From Tyzzerella sp. UBA1042 (GTDB lineage Bacteria; Bacillota; Clostridia; Lachnospirales; Anaerotignaceae): a stretch of DNA of 12,222 nt. Positions 5,981-12,222 of the stretch are shown here, one piece after another. How positions within the stretch are numbered: the stretch's first letter is position 1; every line of letters starts with the position of its first letter. The DNA is taken from NCBI GenBank assembly GCA_002316675.1, contig DCDZ01000016.1:1-12222 (forward strand), given 5' to 3'. A model generated the notes under the pieces. That model was not told where the DNA came from. It saw nothing but the letters and a program-made list of their open reading frames with translations, and did not search any database. The position numbers were made by a program, and so were the translations under genes.

Positions 5981-5982
5981 TT

Positions 5983-6090
5983 ACTGAATATAAGCCTTAA
6001 AATGTCGTTTTTTTATTTTAATAGATACAATTTTGTGTATATTTCATAAATTCAATCCTCAAGTATAGAATTTTTTTTATGTATTAAGCC
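5983..6090. other. A/T-rich spacer, no gene seen
   Basis: This stretch has several T-runs and short A/T palindromes but no ORF with a ribosome binding site and no strong hairpin. It precedes the aro operon promoter and may include upstream promoter (A/T-rich UP-like) sequence. Confidence 0.4.
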
Positions 6091-6119
6091 TTTACATACA
6101 AATGTCTTTGTGGTAGTAT
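6091..6119 (+). promoter_or_regulatory. Promoter of the aromatic amino acid operon
   Basis: TTTACA (6091-6096) and TAGTAT (6114-6119) are separated by 17 bases. TG at 6111-6112 gives an extended -10 (TGG-TAGTAT). Transcription should start near 6126, about 42 bases before the leader ORF and about 200 bases before the attenuator T-run. An imperfect palindrome, ACAT-ACAA-ATGT (6094-6105), overlaps the -35/spacer; no known operator consensus is recognised in it. Confidence 0.65.
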
Positions 6120-6167
6120 GGTTTAAAAATAACCCAATAAAAATGAATTGTGAAAGAGGTTGCGAAT

Positions 6168-6236
6168 ATGAATCAGATTAATTTTGCTGCAACTACATAC
6201 TTTTACTTTTACCGTGTTTTCAGAGATTCAAAGTGA
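6168..6236 (+). CDS. Tyr/Phe-rich leader peptide of the aro operon attenuator
   Basis: A 22-codon ORF starts with ATG at 6168 after AAAGAGGT (6153-6160), seven bases upstream. Residues 11-18 read YFYFYRVF: three Tyr (all TAC) and three Phe in eight codons, with another Phe at position 6. The stop TGA at 6234-6236 forms the first bases of the antiterminator's 5' strand. This is the arrangement of leader peptides such as PheL of E. coli, where ribosome stalling at codons for the end product decides between antiterminator and terminator. The peptide itself probably has no other function. The control regions after it (see the attenuator entry) strongly support a real, translated ORF rather than chance. 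Confidence 0.8.
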   Translation: MNQINFAATTYFYFYRVFRDSK

Positions 6237-6335
6237 ATTTTACTGTGAGAAAAGACGGTTCGTTTTGATGGTTTTTTCTATAAGGAAGCCTTATACAGAC
6301 TTCGCAGTGAAATTCGCTGCGGAGTCTTTCTTTTT
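6223..6335 (+). promoter_or_regulatory. Ribosome-mediated transcription attenuator (Tyr/Phe)
   Basis: Four pairing segments are visible. Segment 1 (6223-6229) pairs with the start of segment 2 (6235-6241) as a seven-pair hairpin with a five-base loop. Segment 2 (6235-6249) pairs with segment 3 (6301-6315) over 15 consecutive pairs, including three G-U, forming the antiterminator. Segment 3 (6297-6309) pairs with segment 4 (6315-6327), forming the terminator. A ribosome stalled on the Tyr/Phe codons (6198-6221) would cover segment 1 and free segment 2 for the antiterminator. A ribosome reaching the stop (6234-6236) would cover segment 2 and let the terminator form. A seven-pair triloop hairpin (6279-6295) sits in the antiterminator's loop. 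No T-box sequence is present. Pairings are seen; the mechanism is inferred by analogy with proteobacterial attenuators. Confidence 0.8.
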
Positions 6336-6338
6336 ATA
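6297..6338 (+). terminator. Attenuator terminator hairpin
   Basis: A 13-base-pair stem (6297-6309 with 6315-6327, two G-T wobbles) closes a five-base loop and is followed directly by TTCTTTTT (6328-6335). It stands about 105 bases before aroF with no coding end nearby, so its job must be to stop leader transcripts conditionally. Confidence 0.9.
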
Positions 6339-6440
6339 TTGAAAAAACCAAAAAATGTAAATCGAGTGTGTGGAACTTTATATCAGTCAATATCTTTCAA
6401 AGCTAAAACACTTTTTGTAGGTCGTTAAGGAGGTAATCAC

Positions 6441-7454
6441 ATGATTGTAGTATTAAAAAATGGTACGAAGCAGGAACAGATAGAGAATTTGAAAACATGG
6501 TTGAAAAGTATGGGTATTGACACCCATCTATCCGTAGGGGTAAACCACACAATTGTCGGCTTGGTAGGCGATACGTCCGGCGTGGACATGGATTTGGTGC
6601 GATCTCTTGATATTGTTGAGAATGTGCAGAGAATTCAAGAGCCCTTCAAAAATGCGAACAAAAAATTTCATAATGAAAGATTGGTTGTAAATGTCAACGG
6701 TGTAAAAATCGGCGGCGGCGAATTCCAAATCATTGCAGGGCCTTGCTCTGTGGAATCCAGAGAGCAGGTTTGCTATGTTGCGGAGAGCGTAAAAAAATCG
6801 GGGGCTGGCTTCCTAAGAGGCGGCGCGTTCAAGCCCCGTACCTCACCTTATGCGTTCCAAGGTCTTCTGGGGGAAGGAATCGACCTTTTGCTGGAAGCGA
6901 AAAAATTAACCGGCTTGCCCATTGTTTCTGAAATTATGAATATCACCCATTTGCCTTTGTTCGATCCTGTGGATGTTGTGCAGGTTGGCGCAAGAAATAT
7001 GCAGAATTTCGAGCTTTTAAAAGAGCTAGGCAAGACAGATAAGGTGATTCTCTTAAAGAGAGGCTTGGCGAATACCATTGATGAATTGCTTATGAGTGCG
7101 GAATACATCATGTCCGGCGGCAATGAAAACGTAATCCTTTGCGAGAGAGGAATTCGCACTTTTGAAACAAGAACCAGAAACACACTGGATTTATCCGTTA
7201 TCCCTGTTTTAAAGAAATTAACACACTTGCCCATCGTGATTGATCCAAGCCATGCCCTCGGCTATTCTTACATGGTAAAGCCTATGGCGTTGGCGGCGAC
7301 TGCCGCAGGGGCTGACGGCTTAATGATTGAGGTGCATAACGATCCCCCTCATGCATTGTGCGATGGGGCGCAATCCTTAACACCGGAAGCATTTGATGAT
7401 GTGGCGAAGGCAGTATTTCAAATAAGACCTTTTGCTTGTAAATTTGACGATTAA
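6441..7454 (+). CDS. aroF: 3-deoxy-7-phosphoheptulonate (DAHP) synthase, type I-beta
   Basis: This 337-residue enzyme condenses phosphoenolpyruvate and erythrose 4-phosphate to DAHP, the first step of the shikimate pathway. Residues 1 to about 70 form the ferredoxin-like N-terminal domain known from the Thermotoga maritima enzyme, where it mediates feedback inhibition by Tyr and Phe. The catalytic TIM barrel follows with IIAGPCSVES (Cys102), LRGGAFKPRTSPYAFQGL (125-142), VGARNMQNFELL (182-193), VILLKRGL (202-209), CERGIRTFE (234-242), IDPSHALG (His271) and LMIEVHNDP (Glu297), with Asp308. The metal ligands Cys102, His271, Glu297 and Asp308 match the T. maritima set. The start follows TAAGGAGGT by six bases, one of the strongest ribosome binding sites in the window. 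It is the first gene behind the Tyr/Phe attenuator and is followed after 59 bases by tyrA. The symbol follows Clostridia and Bacillus usage (also aroA(G) or aroG). Confidence 0.95.
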   Translation: MIVVLKNGTKQEQIENLKTWLKSMGIDTHLSVGVNHTIVGLVGDTSGVDMDLVRSLDIVENVQRIQEPFKNANKKFHNERLVVNVNGVKIGGGEFQIIAGPCSVESREQVCYVAESVKKSGAGFLRGGAFKPRTSPYAFQGLLGEGIDLLLEAKKLTGLPIVSEIMNITHLPLFDPVDVVQVGARNMQNFELLKELGKTDKVILLKRGLANTIDELLMSAEYIMSGGNENVILCERGIRTFETRTRNTLDLSVIPVLKKLTHLPIVIDPSHALGYSYMVKPMALAATAAGADGLMIEVHNDPPHALCDGAQSLTPEAFDDVAKAVFQIRPFACKFDD

Positions 7455-7513
7455 GCAGCAGCCGTGAAACCCATGAGGAATTCACTGCTAAGACAGAAAA
7501 TTGAGGTGAGAAT

Positions 7514-8362
7514 ATGCGTATTGGGGTAGTTGGTATGGGGCTGATTGGCGGCTCCATGGCAAAGGCAATCAAACAAAAAACAGAGCATACCGTCCTTGGC
7601 TGGGATGCGTCGGAGCAAATACGTTATAGTATGATGCTGGCGGAAGCGGTACATGGCATTCTGGAGGAGGGCGATCCTGCGGATTGCGATTTGGTCATCA
7701 TTGCCTTGTATCCTGAGGCAGTGGTAAATTATGTGAAGAAATTTGCAGATAGGTTTAAAAAAGGAGCAATCGTTGTGGATTGTGCGGGTGTTAAGCGTGA
7801 GGTTTGTGGGCCGTTGCAGGCGGTGGCGGCGGAGCATACGTTTCTTTTTTGCGGCGCCCATCCCATGGCTGGCATTGAGCGCAGCGGCTTTACCTATTCT
7901 ACACCAACCTTATTTGAAGGGGCAACCATGATTTTAACACCCTATACGGGAACGGATATTGCCCCTATGAATGACCTAAGCTTCTTTTTTAAAAGCCTTG
8001 GGTTTGCAAGAATGCAGGTGGCAACGGATGTGGAGCATGACCGTATGATTGCCTACACGTCCCAGTTGGCTCACGTTGTTTCCAGTGCATATATTAAGAG
8101 CGAATTGTCCCCGAAATTCAAAGGGTTTTCAGCGGGCAGCTTTCATGATATGACCCGTGTTGCCAAGCTGAACGAAACCATGTGGACAGAATTATTTTTA
8201 GATAACAGCGATTTCCTTGCCGATGAAATTGATGGCTTGATTCTTCGCTTGCAGGGCTACAGCAAAGTGATACGGGAAAAAGAGAAGGATAAGCTAAAGG
8301 TTTTGCTGAAGGAGGGCAAGGAAAAACGTCTGGCGGTAGATGATGTAAAGGAATTTGAATGA
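7514..8362 (+). CDS. tyrA: Prephenate dehydrogenase
   Basis: This 282-residue protein oxidatively decarboxylates prephenate to 4-hydroxyphenylpyruvate, the tyrosine branch. The N-terminal Rossmann domain starts GVVGMGLIGGS (residues 4-14), with an aspartate (Asp31) after the second strand, which favours NAD. The catalytic histidine is in CGAHPMAG (His116). The helical C-terminal dimerisation domain shows TSQLAHVVSSAY (182-193) and DMTRVAKLNETMW (212-224), with the substrate-binding arginine Arg215. Unlike B. subtilis TyrA it has no C-terminal ACT domain, so tyrosine feedback on this step is not expected from that route. ATG 7514 follows GAGGTGA by five bases. The stop lies 10 bases before the aroB ATG. 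Confidence 0.93.
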   Translation: MRIGVVGMGLIGGSMAKAIKQKTEHTVLGWDASEQIRYSMMLAEAVHGILEEGDPADCDLVIIALYPEAVVNYVKKFADRFKKGAIVVDCAGVKREVCGPLQAVAAEHTFLFCGAHPMAGIERSGFTYSTPTLFEGATMILTPYTGTDIAPMNDLSFFFKSLGFARMQVATDVEHDRMIAYTSQLAHVVSSAYIKSELSPKFKGFSAGSFHDMTRVAKLNETMWTELFLDNSDFLADEIDGLILRLQGYSKVIREKEKDKLKVLLKEGKEKRLAVDDVKEFE

Positions 8363-8372
8363 GGTTATCTAT

Positions 8373-9434
8373 ATGAAAAAAGTGAAGGTAAGTGCGTCAA
8401 CGGAGTATAACATTTTAATCGGGAAGGGACTGCTTTCTCAGGTGGGGAAGGAAGTTAAAAAACGCATTTCTCCCTGCAAGGCGGCAGTGATTACGGATAG
8501 CAAGGTGGATACCTTATTTTCCGCTACAGTATCTCAATCTCTTTTGGATGAAGGCTTTTCCCTATGTAAATTTGTATTTCCCAGAGGCGAAGGCTCTAAG
8601 CATATTGGCACCCTAAGTGAAATTTTAGAGTTTTTGGCGGAAAATGAAATGACCAGACAAGATTGTATCATCGCCTTGGGGGGCGGTGTTGTGGGCGATA
8701 TGGCAGGGTTTGCCGCTGCGGTTTACCAAAGAGGCATTCGTTTTATTCAGGTTCCCACCACATTTTTGGCGGCGGTGGATTCCTCTGTAGGCGGAAAAAC
8801 CGCCATAGACTTAAAGGCAGGCAAAAATATGGCAGGGGCTTTTTATCAGCCCCATCTGGTGCTTTGCGACACCAATACATTGCTGACACTGCCAAAGGAT
8901 GTTTTTGCCGATGGTGTTGCCGAAACCTTGAAATACGGCGTCATTGGGGACAAAGCACTGTTTTCCAAGGTGGAAAATCTTACATTTACACAGGAATTAG
9001 AAGAAATTATCGAAACCTGTGTCACAATGAAGCGAGATATTATCATGCGGGATGAGTTTGATTATGGAGAGCGGCAGCTGTTAAATTTGGGGCATACCTT
9101 AGGCCATTCCATTGAAAAGCTAAGCCGGTTTTCTATTTCCCACGGCCATGCCGTTGCCATTGGGTTATCGCTCATTGCCAATGCCGCAGAAAGCAGAGGC
9201 ATTGGCGAAGCAGGCATGACGGAGTGCATTCGCAAGGCCCTTAGCAGAAACGGTTTGCCTGTAGATACTGAGTATACTGCAGAGCAAATTGCACAAGGAA
9301 CATTGATGGATAAAAAGCGCAGGGGCGATGCAATCAGCTTTGTTTTCCCCGAAAAAATAGGCCGATGCCGTATTGAAAAAATTTCTGTTGAGGAAGTGGA
9401 GCAATTGGTGGCGGAGGCAATGAAAAGCAGGTGA
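8373..9434 (+). CDS. aroB: 3-dehydroquinate synthase
   Basis: This 353-residue enzyme converts DAHP to 3-dehydroquinate, the second shikimate step, using NAD and a divalent metal. The NAD-binding glycine-rich segment ALGGGVVGDMAGFAA (101-115) is followed by QVPTTFLAAVDSSVGGKTAID (126-146). Metal ligands are expected at Glu184 (DGVAETLKYG) and at histidines in LNLGHTLGHSIE (238-248) and SHGHAVAIG (256-264). A TTG at 8355 in frame would overlap tyrA, but the ATG at 8373 has GAGG at eight bases and starts at the family's normal N-terminus, so I chose it. The GAGG overlaps the tyrA stop region, implying translational coupling. Confidence 0.94.
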   Translation: MKKVKVSASTEYNILIGKGLLSQVGKEVKKRISPCKAAVITDSKVDTLFSATVSQSLLDEGFSLCKFVFPRGEGSKHIGTLSEILEFLAENEMTRQDCIIALGGGVVGDMAGFAAAVYQRGIRFIQVPTTFLAAVDSSVGGKTAIDLKAGKNMAGAFYQPHLVLCDTNTLLTLPKDVFADGVAETLKYGVIGDKALFSKVENLTFTQELEEIIETCVTMKRDIIMRDEFDYGERQLLNLGHTLGHSIEKLSRFSISHGHAVAIGLSLIANAAESRGIGEAGMTECIRKALSRNGLPVDTEYTAEQIAQGTLMDKKRRGDAISFVFPEKIGRCRIEKISVEEVEQLVAEAMKSR

Positions 9435-9439
9435 TATGA

Positions 9440-10705
9440 TTGAATATTAAAATAGGAAAAGGCAACCTGAAAGGAATCATCAAGGTGATTTCCTCCAAGT
9501 CAAATGCTCATCGCCTGCTGATTGCGGCGGCATTGGCAGACCGACCCACAAAGATTTTTTTGGAAGGCTGGTCTGATGATATTGAGGCGACAAAGAATTG
9601 TATGGAGGCTTTGGGGTGTAAAATCCTGCGGGAGGAGGGTACCGTAGAGGTTTCTCCCCTTTGGGCGGCGGAAACAAAGGAGGCCGTTTTGGATTGCGGA
9701 GAAAGCGGCTCCACCCTGCGGTTTTTGCTGCCTGTTGCGGCGGCCTTGAGTAAGCAGGTTTTTTTTGTTGGCCACGGCAGGCTTCCGGAAAGGCCCATCG
9801 GTGTGCTTTTGAAGGAATTGCGGAGCCATGGCTCCCTTGTAAAGGGAGACTCCCTGCCCTTGGAAATGACGGGAAGCATTACGGGGGGCATTTATACCCT
9901 TCCGGGAAATATCAGCTCTCAGTTTATCACAGGGCTTCTTTTCGCACTGTCCCTTCTAAAGGAAGACAGCGAAATCCGGCTGACTACAGCAATAGAATCC
10001 AGAGGATATATTGATATGACACTGGAAACACTGAAGGATTTCGGTGTTGAGATAGAAGAACGAGAATGTAGTTTTTTCGTAAAAGGCGGGCAAGCCTTCC
10101 GTTCTCCCGGTGAAATTTGGGCAGAAGGGGACTGGTCCGGCGGGGCGTTTTGGGTGGCCGCCGGAGCCATTGGAGGCGATATTACCTGTAAAGGACTGCG
10201 GCAAGCATCTTGTCAGGGGGATAAGGAAATTGTCAGCTTAATGAAGCGCTTTGGCGCAAAGATTCTATGGCAAGAGGATGGTGTGCGGGTTTTGGCGGGA
10301 ACCCTAAAGGGAATTACCATTGATGCGGCTCAAATTCCCGATTTGGTGCCCATATTATGCACAGTGGCGGCCATGGCGGAAGGCACAACGATGATTTATA
10401 ACGCAGGAAGGCTACGTATGAAAGAAAGTGACCGCTTGCAGGCCATGGCGGAGGGGTTGCAAAGCCTTGGTGTGGGTGTAACCGAACAGCCGGAATCCAT
10501 TACCATTACAGGAGGAACTCAACCGCCCTCGGAAGCCGTTGTTTTAGATTCTTATGACGACCATCGCATTGTCATGTCCTTAGCCATTGCGGCGGCGGCT
10601 TTGGGCGTGGAGGCGGTCATTGAAAGAGCGGAAGCGGTATCCAAATCCTATCCCACGTTTTTTGCGGAATTCGTCAGGTTAGGAGGTGCTGCGGATGTCT
10701 TCTAA
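9440..10705 (+). CDS. aroA: 5-enolpyruvylshikimate-3-phosphate synthase
   Basis: This 421-residue enzyme transfers the enolpyruvyl group of PEP to shikimate 3-phosphate. Visible landmarks are SKSNAHRLLIAAAL (19-32), the PEP-loop segment DCGESGSTLRFLLP (85-98), RLPERPIGVLLKEL (114-127), ISSQFITGLLFAL (158-170), and EGDWSGGAFWVAA (229-241). The catalytic IPDLVP (Asp301), RLRMKESDRLQAM (Glu329) and SYDDHRIVMS (371-380) follow. The start appears to be TTG at 9440: AGGTGA (9429-9434), overlapping the aroB stop, lies five bases upstream, and the nearby ATG at 9436 runs into a stop after four codons. A TTG start suggests modest translation, coupled to aroB. The 3' end overlaps aroC by 11 bases. The ESGSTLR loop differs from the NAGTAMR of E. 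coli-type enzymes, as in other Firmicutes. Confidence 0.94.
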   Translation: MNIKIGKGNLKGIIKVISSKSNAHRLLIAAALADRPTKIFLEGWSDDIEATKNCMEALGCKILREEGTVEVSPLWAAETKEAVLDCGESGSTLRFLLPVAAALSKQVFFVGHGRLPERPIGVLLKELRSHGSLVKGDSLPLEMTGSITGGIYTLPGNISSQFITGLLFALSLLKEDSEIRLTTAIESRGYIDMTLETLKDFGVEIEERECSFFVKGGQAFRSPGEIWAEGDWSGGAFWVAAGAIGGDITCKGLRQASCQGDKEIVSLMKRFGAKILWQEDGVRVLAGTLKGITIDAAQIPDLVPILCTVAAMAEGTTMIYNAGRLRMKESDRLQAMAEGLQSLGVGVTEQPESITITGGTQPPSEAVVLDSYDDHRIVMSLAIAAAALGVEAVIERAEAVSKSYPTFFAEFVRLGGAADVF

Positions 10706-11783
10706 TTATGGGGAAAAAATAAAAATCAGTATTTTCGGACAGTCTCATTCCGATGCAATTGGTGTTGTTATGGATGGATTGCCCCCGGGAGAAGAAATTG
10801 ACTTAGAAAAAGTACAGCGATTTTTGGATCGCAGGGCGCCGGGGAAAAACGCCTATTCTACACCGAGAAAAGAAGGGGATCAGGCACGGGTGGTTTCCGG
10901 CTTATTCCAGGGAAAAACCTGCGGGGCACCGCTTTGTGCTACGATAGAAAACACAAATACCCGCTCTAAGGATTATGACCAGCTGAAGGATATGCCTCGG
11001 CCGGGTCATGCGGATTTTACGGCGGAAATCAAATATGGCGGTTTTCAAGATCATCGGGGCGGCGGACATTTTTCCGGCAGGCTCACAGCGCCCCTTTGCT
11101 TTGCGGGAGCCGTTTGTCTGCAAATATTGGAGCGCAGAGGCATTACCATAGGCGCCCATATTCTCTCTATCCATACTGAACGAGAGGAAGGGATAGACCC
11201 TGTTCATATTATTAAAGAAGAATTGGCACAAATTGCAGAAAAAGCCTTTCCCGTTGTTGAGGATACAGCAGGGGAAAAGATGCAGGAGGCTATTCAAAAT
11301 GCAAGAGGGCAGGGAGACTCTGTGGGCGGCGTTATCGAAAGCGTTGCCTTAGGTTTGCCGGTAGGCATTGGGGAGCCCATGTTCCATGGCTTGGAAAGTA
11401 AGCTTTCCGCCATACTTTTTGCAATTCCTGCAGTCAAGGGTGTGGAATTTGGAGAAGGCTTTGGCGCAGCTCGTCTTTTGGGCTCAGAAAATAATGATAG
11501 CTTTTATATAGAAGAAACAGGTGCGGTGAAAACCAAAACCAACCACCATGGGGGAAGCTTGGGCGGCATCTCCAGCGGAATGCCCTTAGTGATTCGCACC
11601 GCAATCAAACCCACACCCTCCATTGGCAAGGAGCAGACTACCGTAAGCTTGGGCAAAGGGGAAACTACCCCATTAAGGGTAACGGGACGGCATGACCCCT
11701 GCATTGTTCCCCGGGCTGTTCCCTGTGTGGAAGCGGCCATGGCCATTGCCCTTTTGGATTTATACGAAATAAATCGAAAGTAA
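10695..11783 (+). CDS. aroC: Chorismate synthase
   Basis: This 362-residue enzyme forms chorismate from 5-enolpyruvylshikimate 3-phosphate and needs reduced FMN, though no net redox change occurs. The first signature reads FGQSHSDAIGVVMDGLPPG (14-32), with catalytic His18; most family members have GESHG here. The second histidine is in PRPGHADFT (His105). Further landmarks are GGFQDHRGGGHFSGRLTA (115-132), HGGSLGGISSGMP near 285-297, and RHDPCIVPRAVPCVEAAMA near 334-352. The ATG at 10695 is eight bases after a perfect AGGAGG (10681-10686) inside the end of aroA. An in-frame GTG at 10686 lies within that site and is rejected. The 11-base overlap with aroA indicates translational coupling. Confidence 0.94.
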   Translation: MSSNYGEKIKISIFGQSHSDAIGVVMDGLPPGEEIDLEKVQRFLDRRAPGKNAYSTPRKEGDQARVVSGLFQGKTCGAPLCATIENTNTRSKDYDQLKDMPRPGHADFTAEIKYGGFQDHRGGGHFSGRLTAPLCFAGAVCLQILERRGITIGAHILSIHTEREEGIDPVHIIKEELAQIAEKAFPVVEDTAGEKMQEAIQNARGQGDSVGGVIESVALGLPVGIGEPMFHGLESKLSAILFAIPAVKGVEFGEGFGAARLLGSENNDSFYIEETGAVKTKTNHHGGSLGGISSGMPLVIRTAIKPTPSIGKEQTTVSLGKGETTPLRVTGRHDPCIVPRAVPCVEAAMAIALLDLYEINRK

Positions 11784-11860
11784 ACAGAGATATGGCTGAA
11801 CAATGCGTTGACAGACAAAATTACAATAAGAAACTGTGCGGAAATAAGGAGGAACCAAAG

Positions 11861-12222
11861 ATGGATTTAGAAGCCTTAAGAATCAGAGTGAACGAAATCG
11901 ATGATCAAATTGCAAAGCTGTTTGTTGAGCGTATGCAAGCATCGGCAGAAATTGCGGATGCGAAAAGTGAAAAAGACCTTCCAATTTTGGATAAAAAGAG
12001 AGAAAATAAAGTTTTACAGCGGGTGATGGATACGGTTGGTGAAAAGTTTGAACTATATGTCAAATCCCTTTATCAGACCATGTTTGAGGTAAGCAAAAGC
12101 TATCAGGCGGGGCTTTTGACCGAGGAAACACCCCTTTCCAAGGAGATTCTTTCCAATATTCAGGATACGAAACTAGAATTCCCCAGAAAAGCAGTGGTTG
12201 CTTGCCAAGGGGTAGAGGGCTC
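11861..12222 (+). CDS. pheA: Bifunctional chorismate mutase/prephenate dehydratase (P-protein), 3' end cut by window
   Basis: The first 120 codons are present and the gene runs off the window. Residues 1 to about 85 form an AroQ-type chorismate mutase helix bundle. Expected active-site residues are visible: an early arginine (Arg7 or Arg9), Arg24 in FVERM, Lys35 in DAKSEK, and Asp44, Arg47 and Glu48 in LDKKRE. After a linker (about 86-108) the sequence RKAVVACQGVEG (109-120) is the start of a prephenate dehydratase domain. The full protein should take chorismate to phenylpyruvate and probably ends with a Phe-binding ACT domain, which is not seen here. ATG 11861 follows AAGGAGG (11846-11852) by eight bases. 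The gap of 77 bases from aroC holds no terminator or good promoter, so it belongs to the aro operon. Confidence 0.9.
   Translation, partial: MDLEALRIRVNEIDDQIAKLFVERMQASAEIADAKSEKDLPILDKKRENKVLQRVMDTVGEKFELYVKSLYQTMFEVSKSYQAGLLTEETPLSKEILSNIQDTKLEFPRKAVVACQGVEG

Noticed and set aside
6366..6378. A GTGTGGAACTTT stretch upstream of aroF that faintly recalls a T-box motif
   Set aside because: The conserved T-box core (TGGNACCGCG) is not present, the stretch lies after the terminator instead of before it, and no specifier-loop structure is seen.
8663..9055. 130-codon plus-strand ORF inside aroB, and the other long overlapping frames on both strands
   Set aside because: They lie fully inside well-supported genes in other frames, lack ribosome binding sites and show no recognisable domain; they are shadow frames.
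11808..11813. TTGACA between aroC and pheA as an internal promoter
   Set aside because: No -10-like hexamer follows at 16-18 bases; the only A/T-rich candidate (TACAAT, 11822) is eight bases away.
1..12222. CRISPR arrays, tRNA or rRNA genes, phage genes
   Set aside because: No regularly spaced repeats, no tRNA-like cloverleaf with a CCA/T-loop motif and no rRNA-like segment were found on either strand by eye.

Overview
The window reads like a chromosome segment of an anaerobic Firmicute of the class Clostridia. This rests on the near-consensus Shine-Dalgarno sequences, the A/T-rich intergenic DNA around moderately G/C coding DNA, the T. maritima-like DAHP synthase and the compact aro operon. 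A Lachnospirales-type genome is my best guess, from gene content only.

Layout. Bases 1-120 hold the end of an unidentified upstream unit and a strong terminator. A malic enzyme gene follows with a near-perfect sigma-A promoter and a bidirectional terminator. On the minus strand lie a LUD-domain protein gene and a UPF0178 (YaiI/YqxD) gene, probably co-transcribed. Next come a TrmH/SpoU-family rRNA 2'-O-methyltransferase gene (+) and a convergent small DUF3892 gene (-). An IS110-family element sits immediately upstream of the DUF3892 gene. It comprises a transposase gene and, 5' of it, what I read as its bridge RNA. About 0.9 kb of A/T-rich DNA follows, with a candidate 26-codon ORF, nested inverted repeats, and the promoter and leader of the aromatic operon. 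From 6441 to the window end runs aroF-tyrA-aroB-aroA-aroC-pheA, tightly packed and all on the plus strand.

How the genes work together. AroF starts the shikimate pathway, and AroB, AroA and AroC supply three later steps to chorismate (aroD, aroE and aroK are not in the window). TyrA and the bifunctional chorismate mutase/prephenate dehydratase PheA take chorismate to tyrosine and phenylalanine. A 22-codon leader ORF upstream of aroF carries a Tyr-Phe-Tyr-Phe-Tyr-Arg-Val-Phe run. It is followed by mutually exclusive antiterminator and terminator hairpins, which is the design of a ribosome-mediated attenuator sensing Tyr and Phe charging. AroF also has the N-terminal ferredoxin-like domain known for Tyr/Phe feedback in related enzymes, so control probably acts on both transcription and enzyme activity.

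The two most notable observations are (1) this Tyr/Phe attenuator in a Firmicute, a group where T-boxes are the usual solution, and (2) the putative IS110 bridge RNA, whose two internal loops contain short guides. These guides match the left flank, right flank, right end and left end of the element in the expected order. They also predict that the element targets a Shine-Dalgarno sequence, here the ribosome binding site of the DUF3892 gene. All pairings were worked out by eye.
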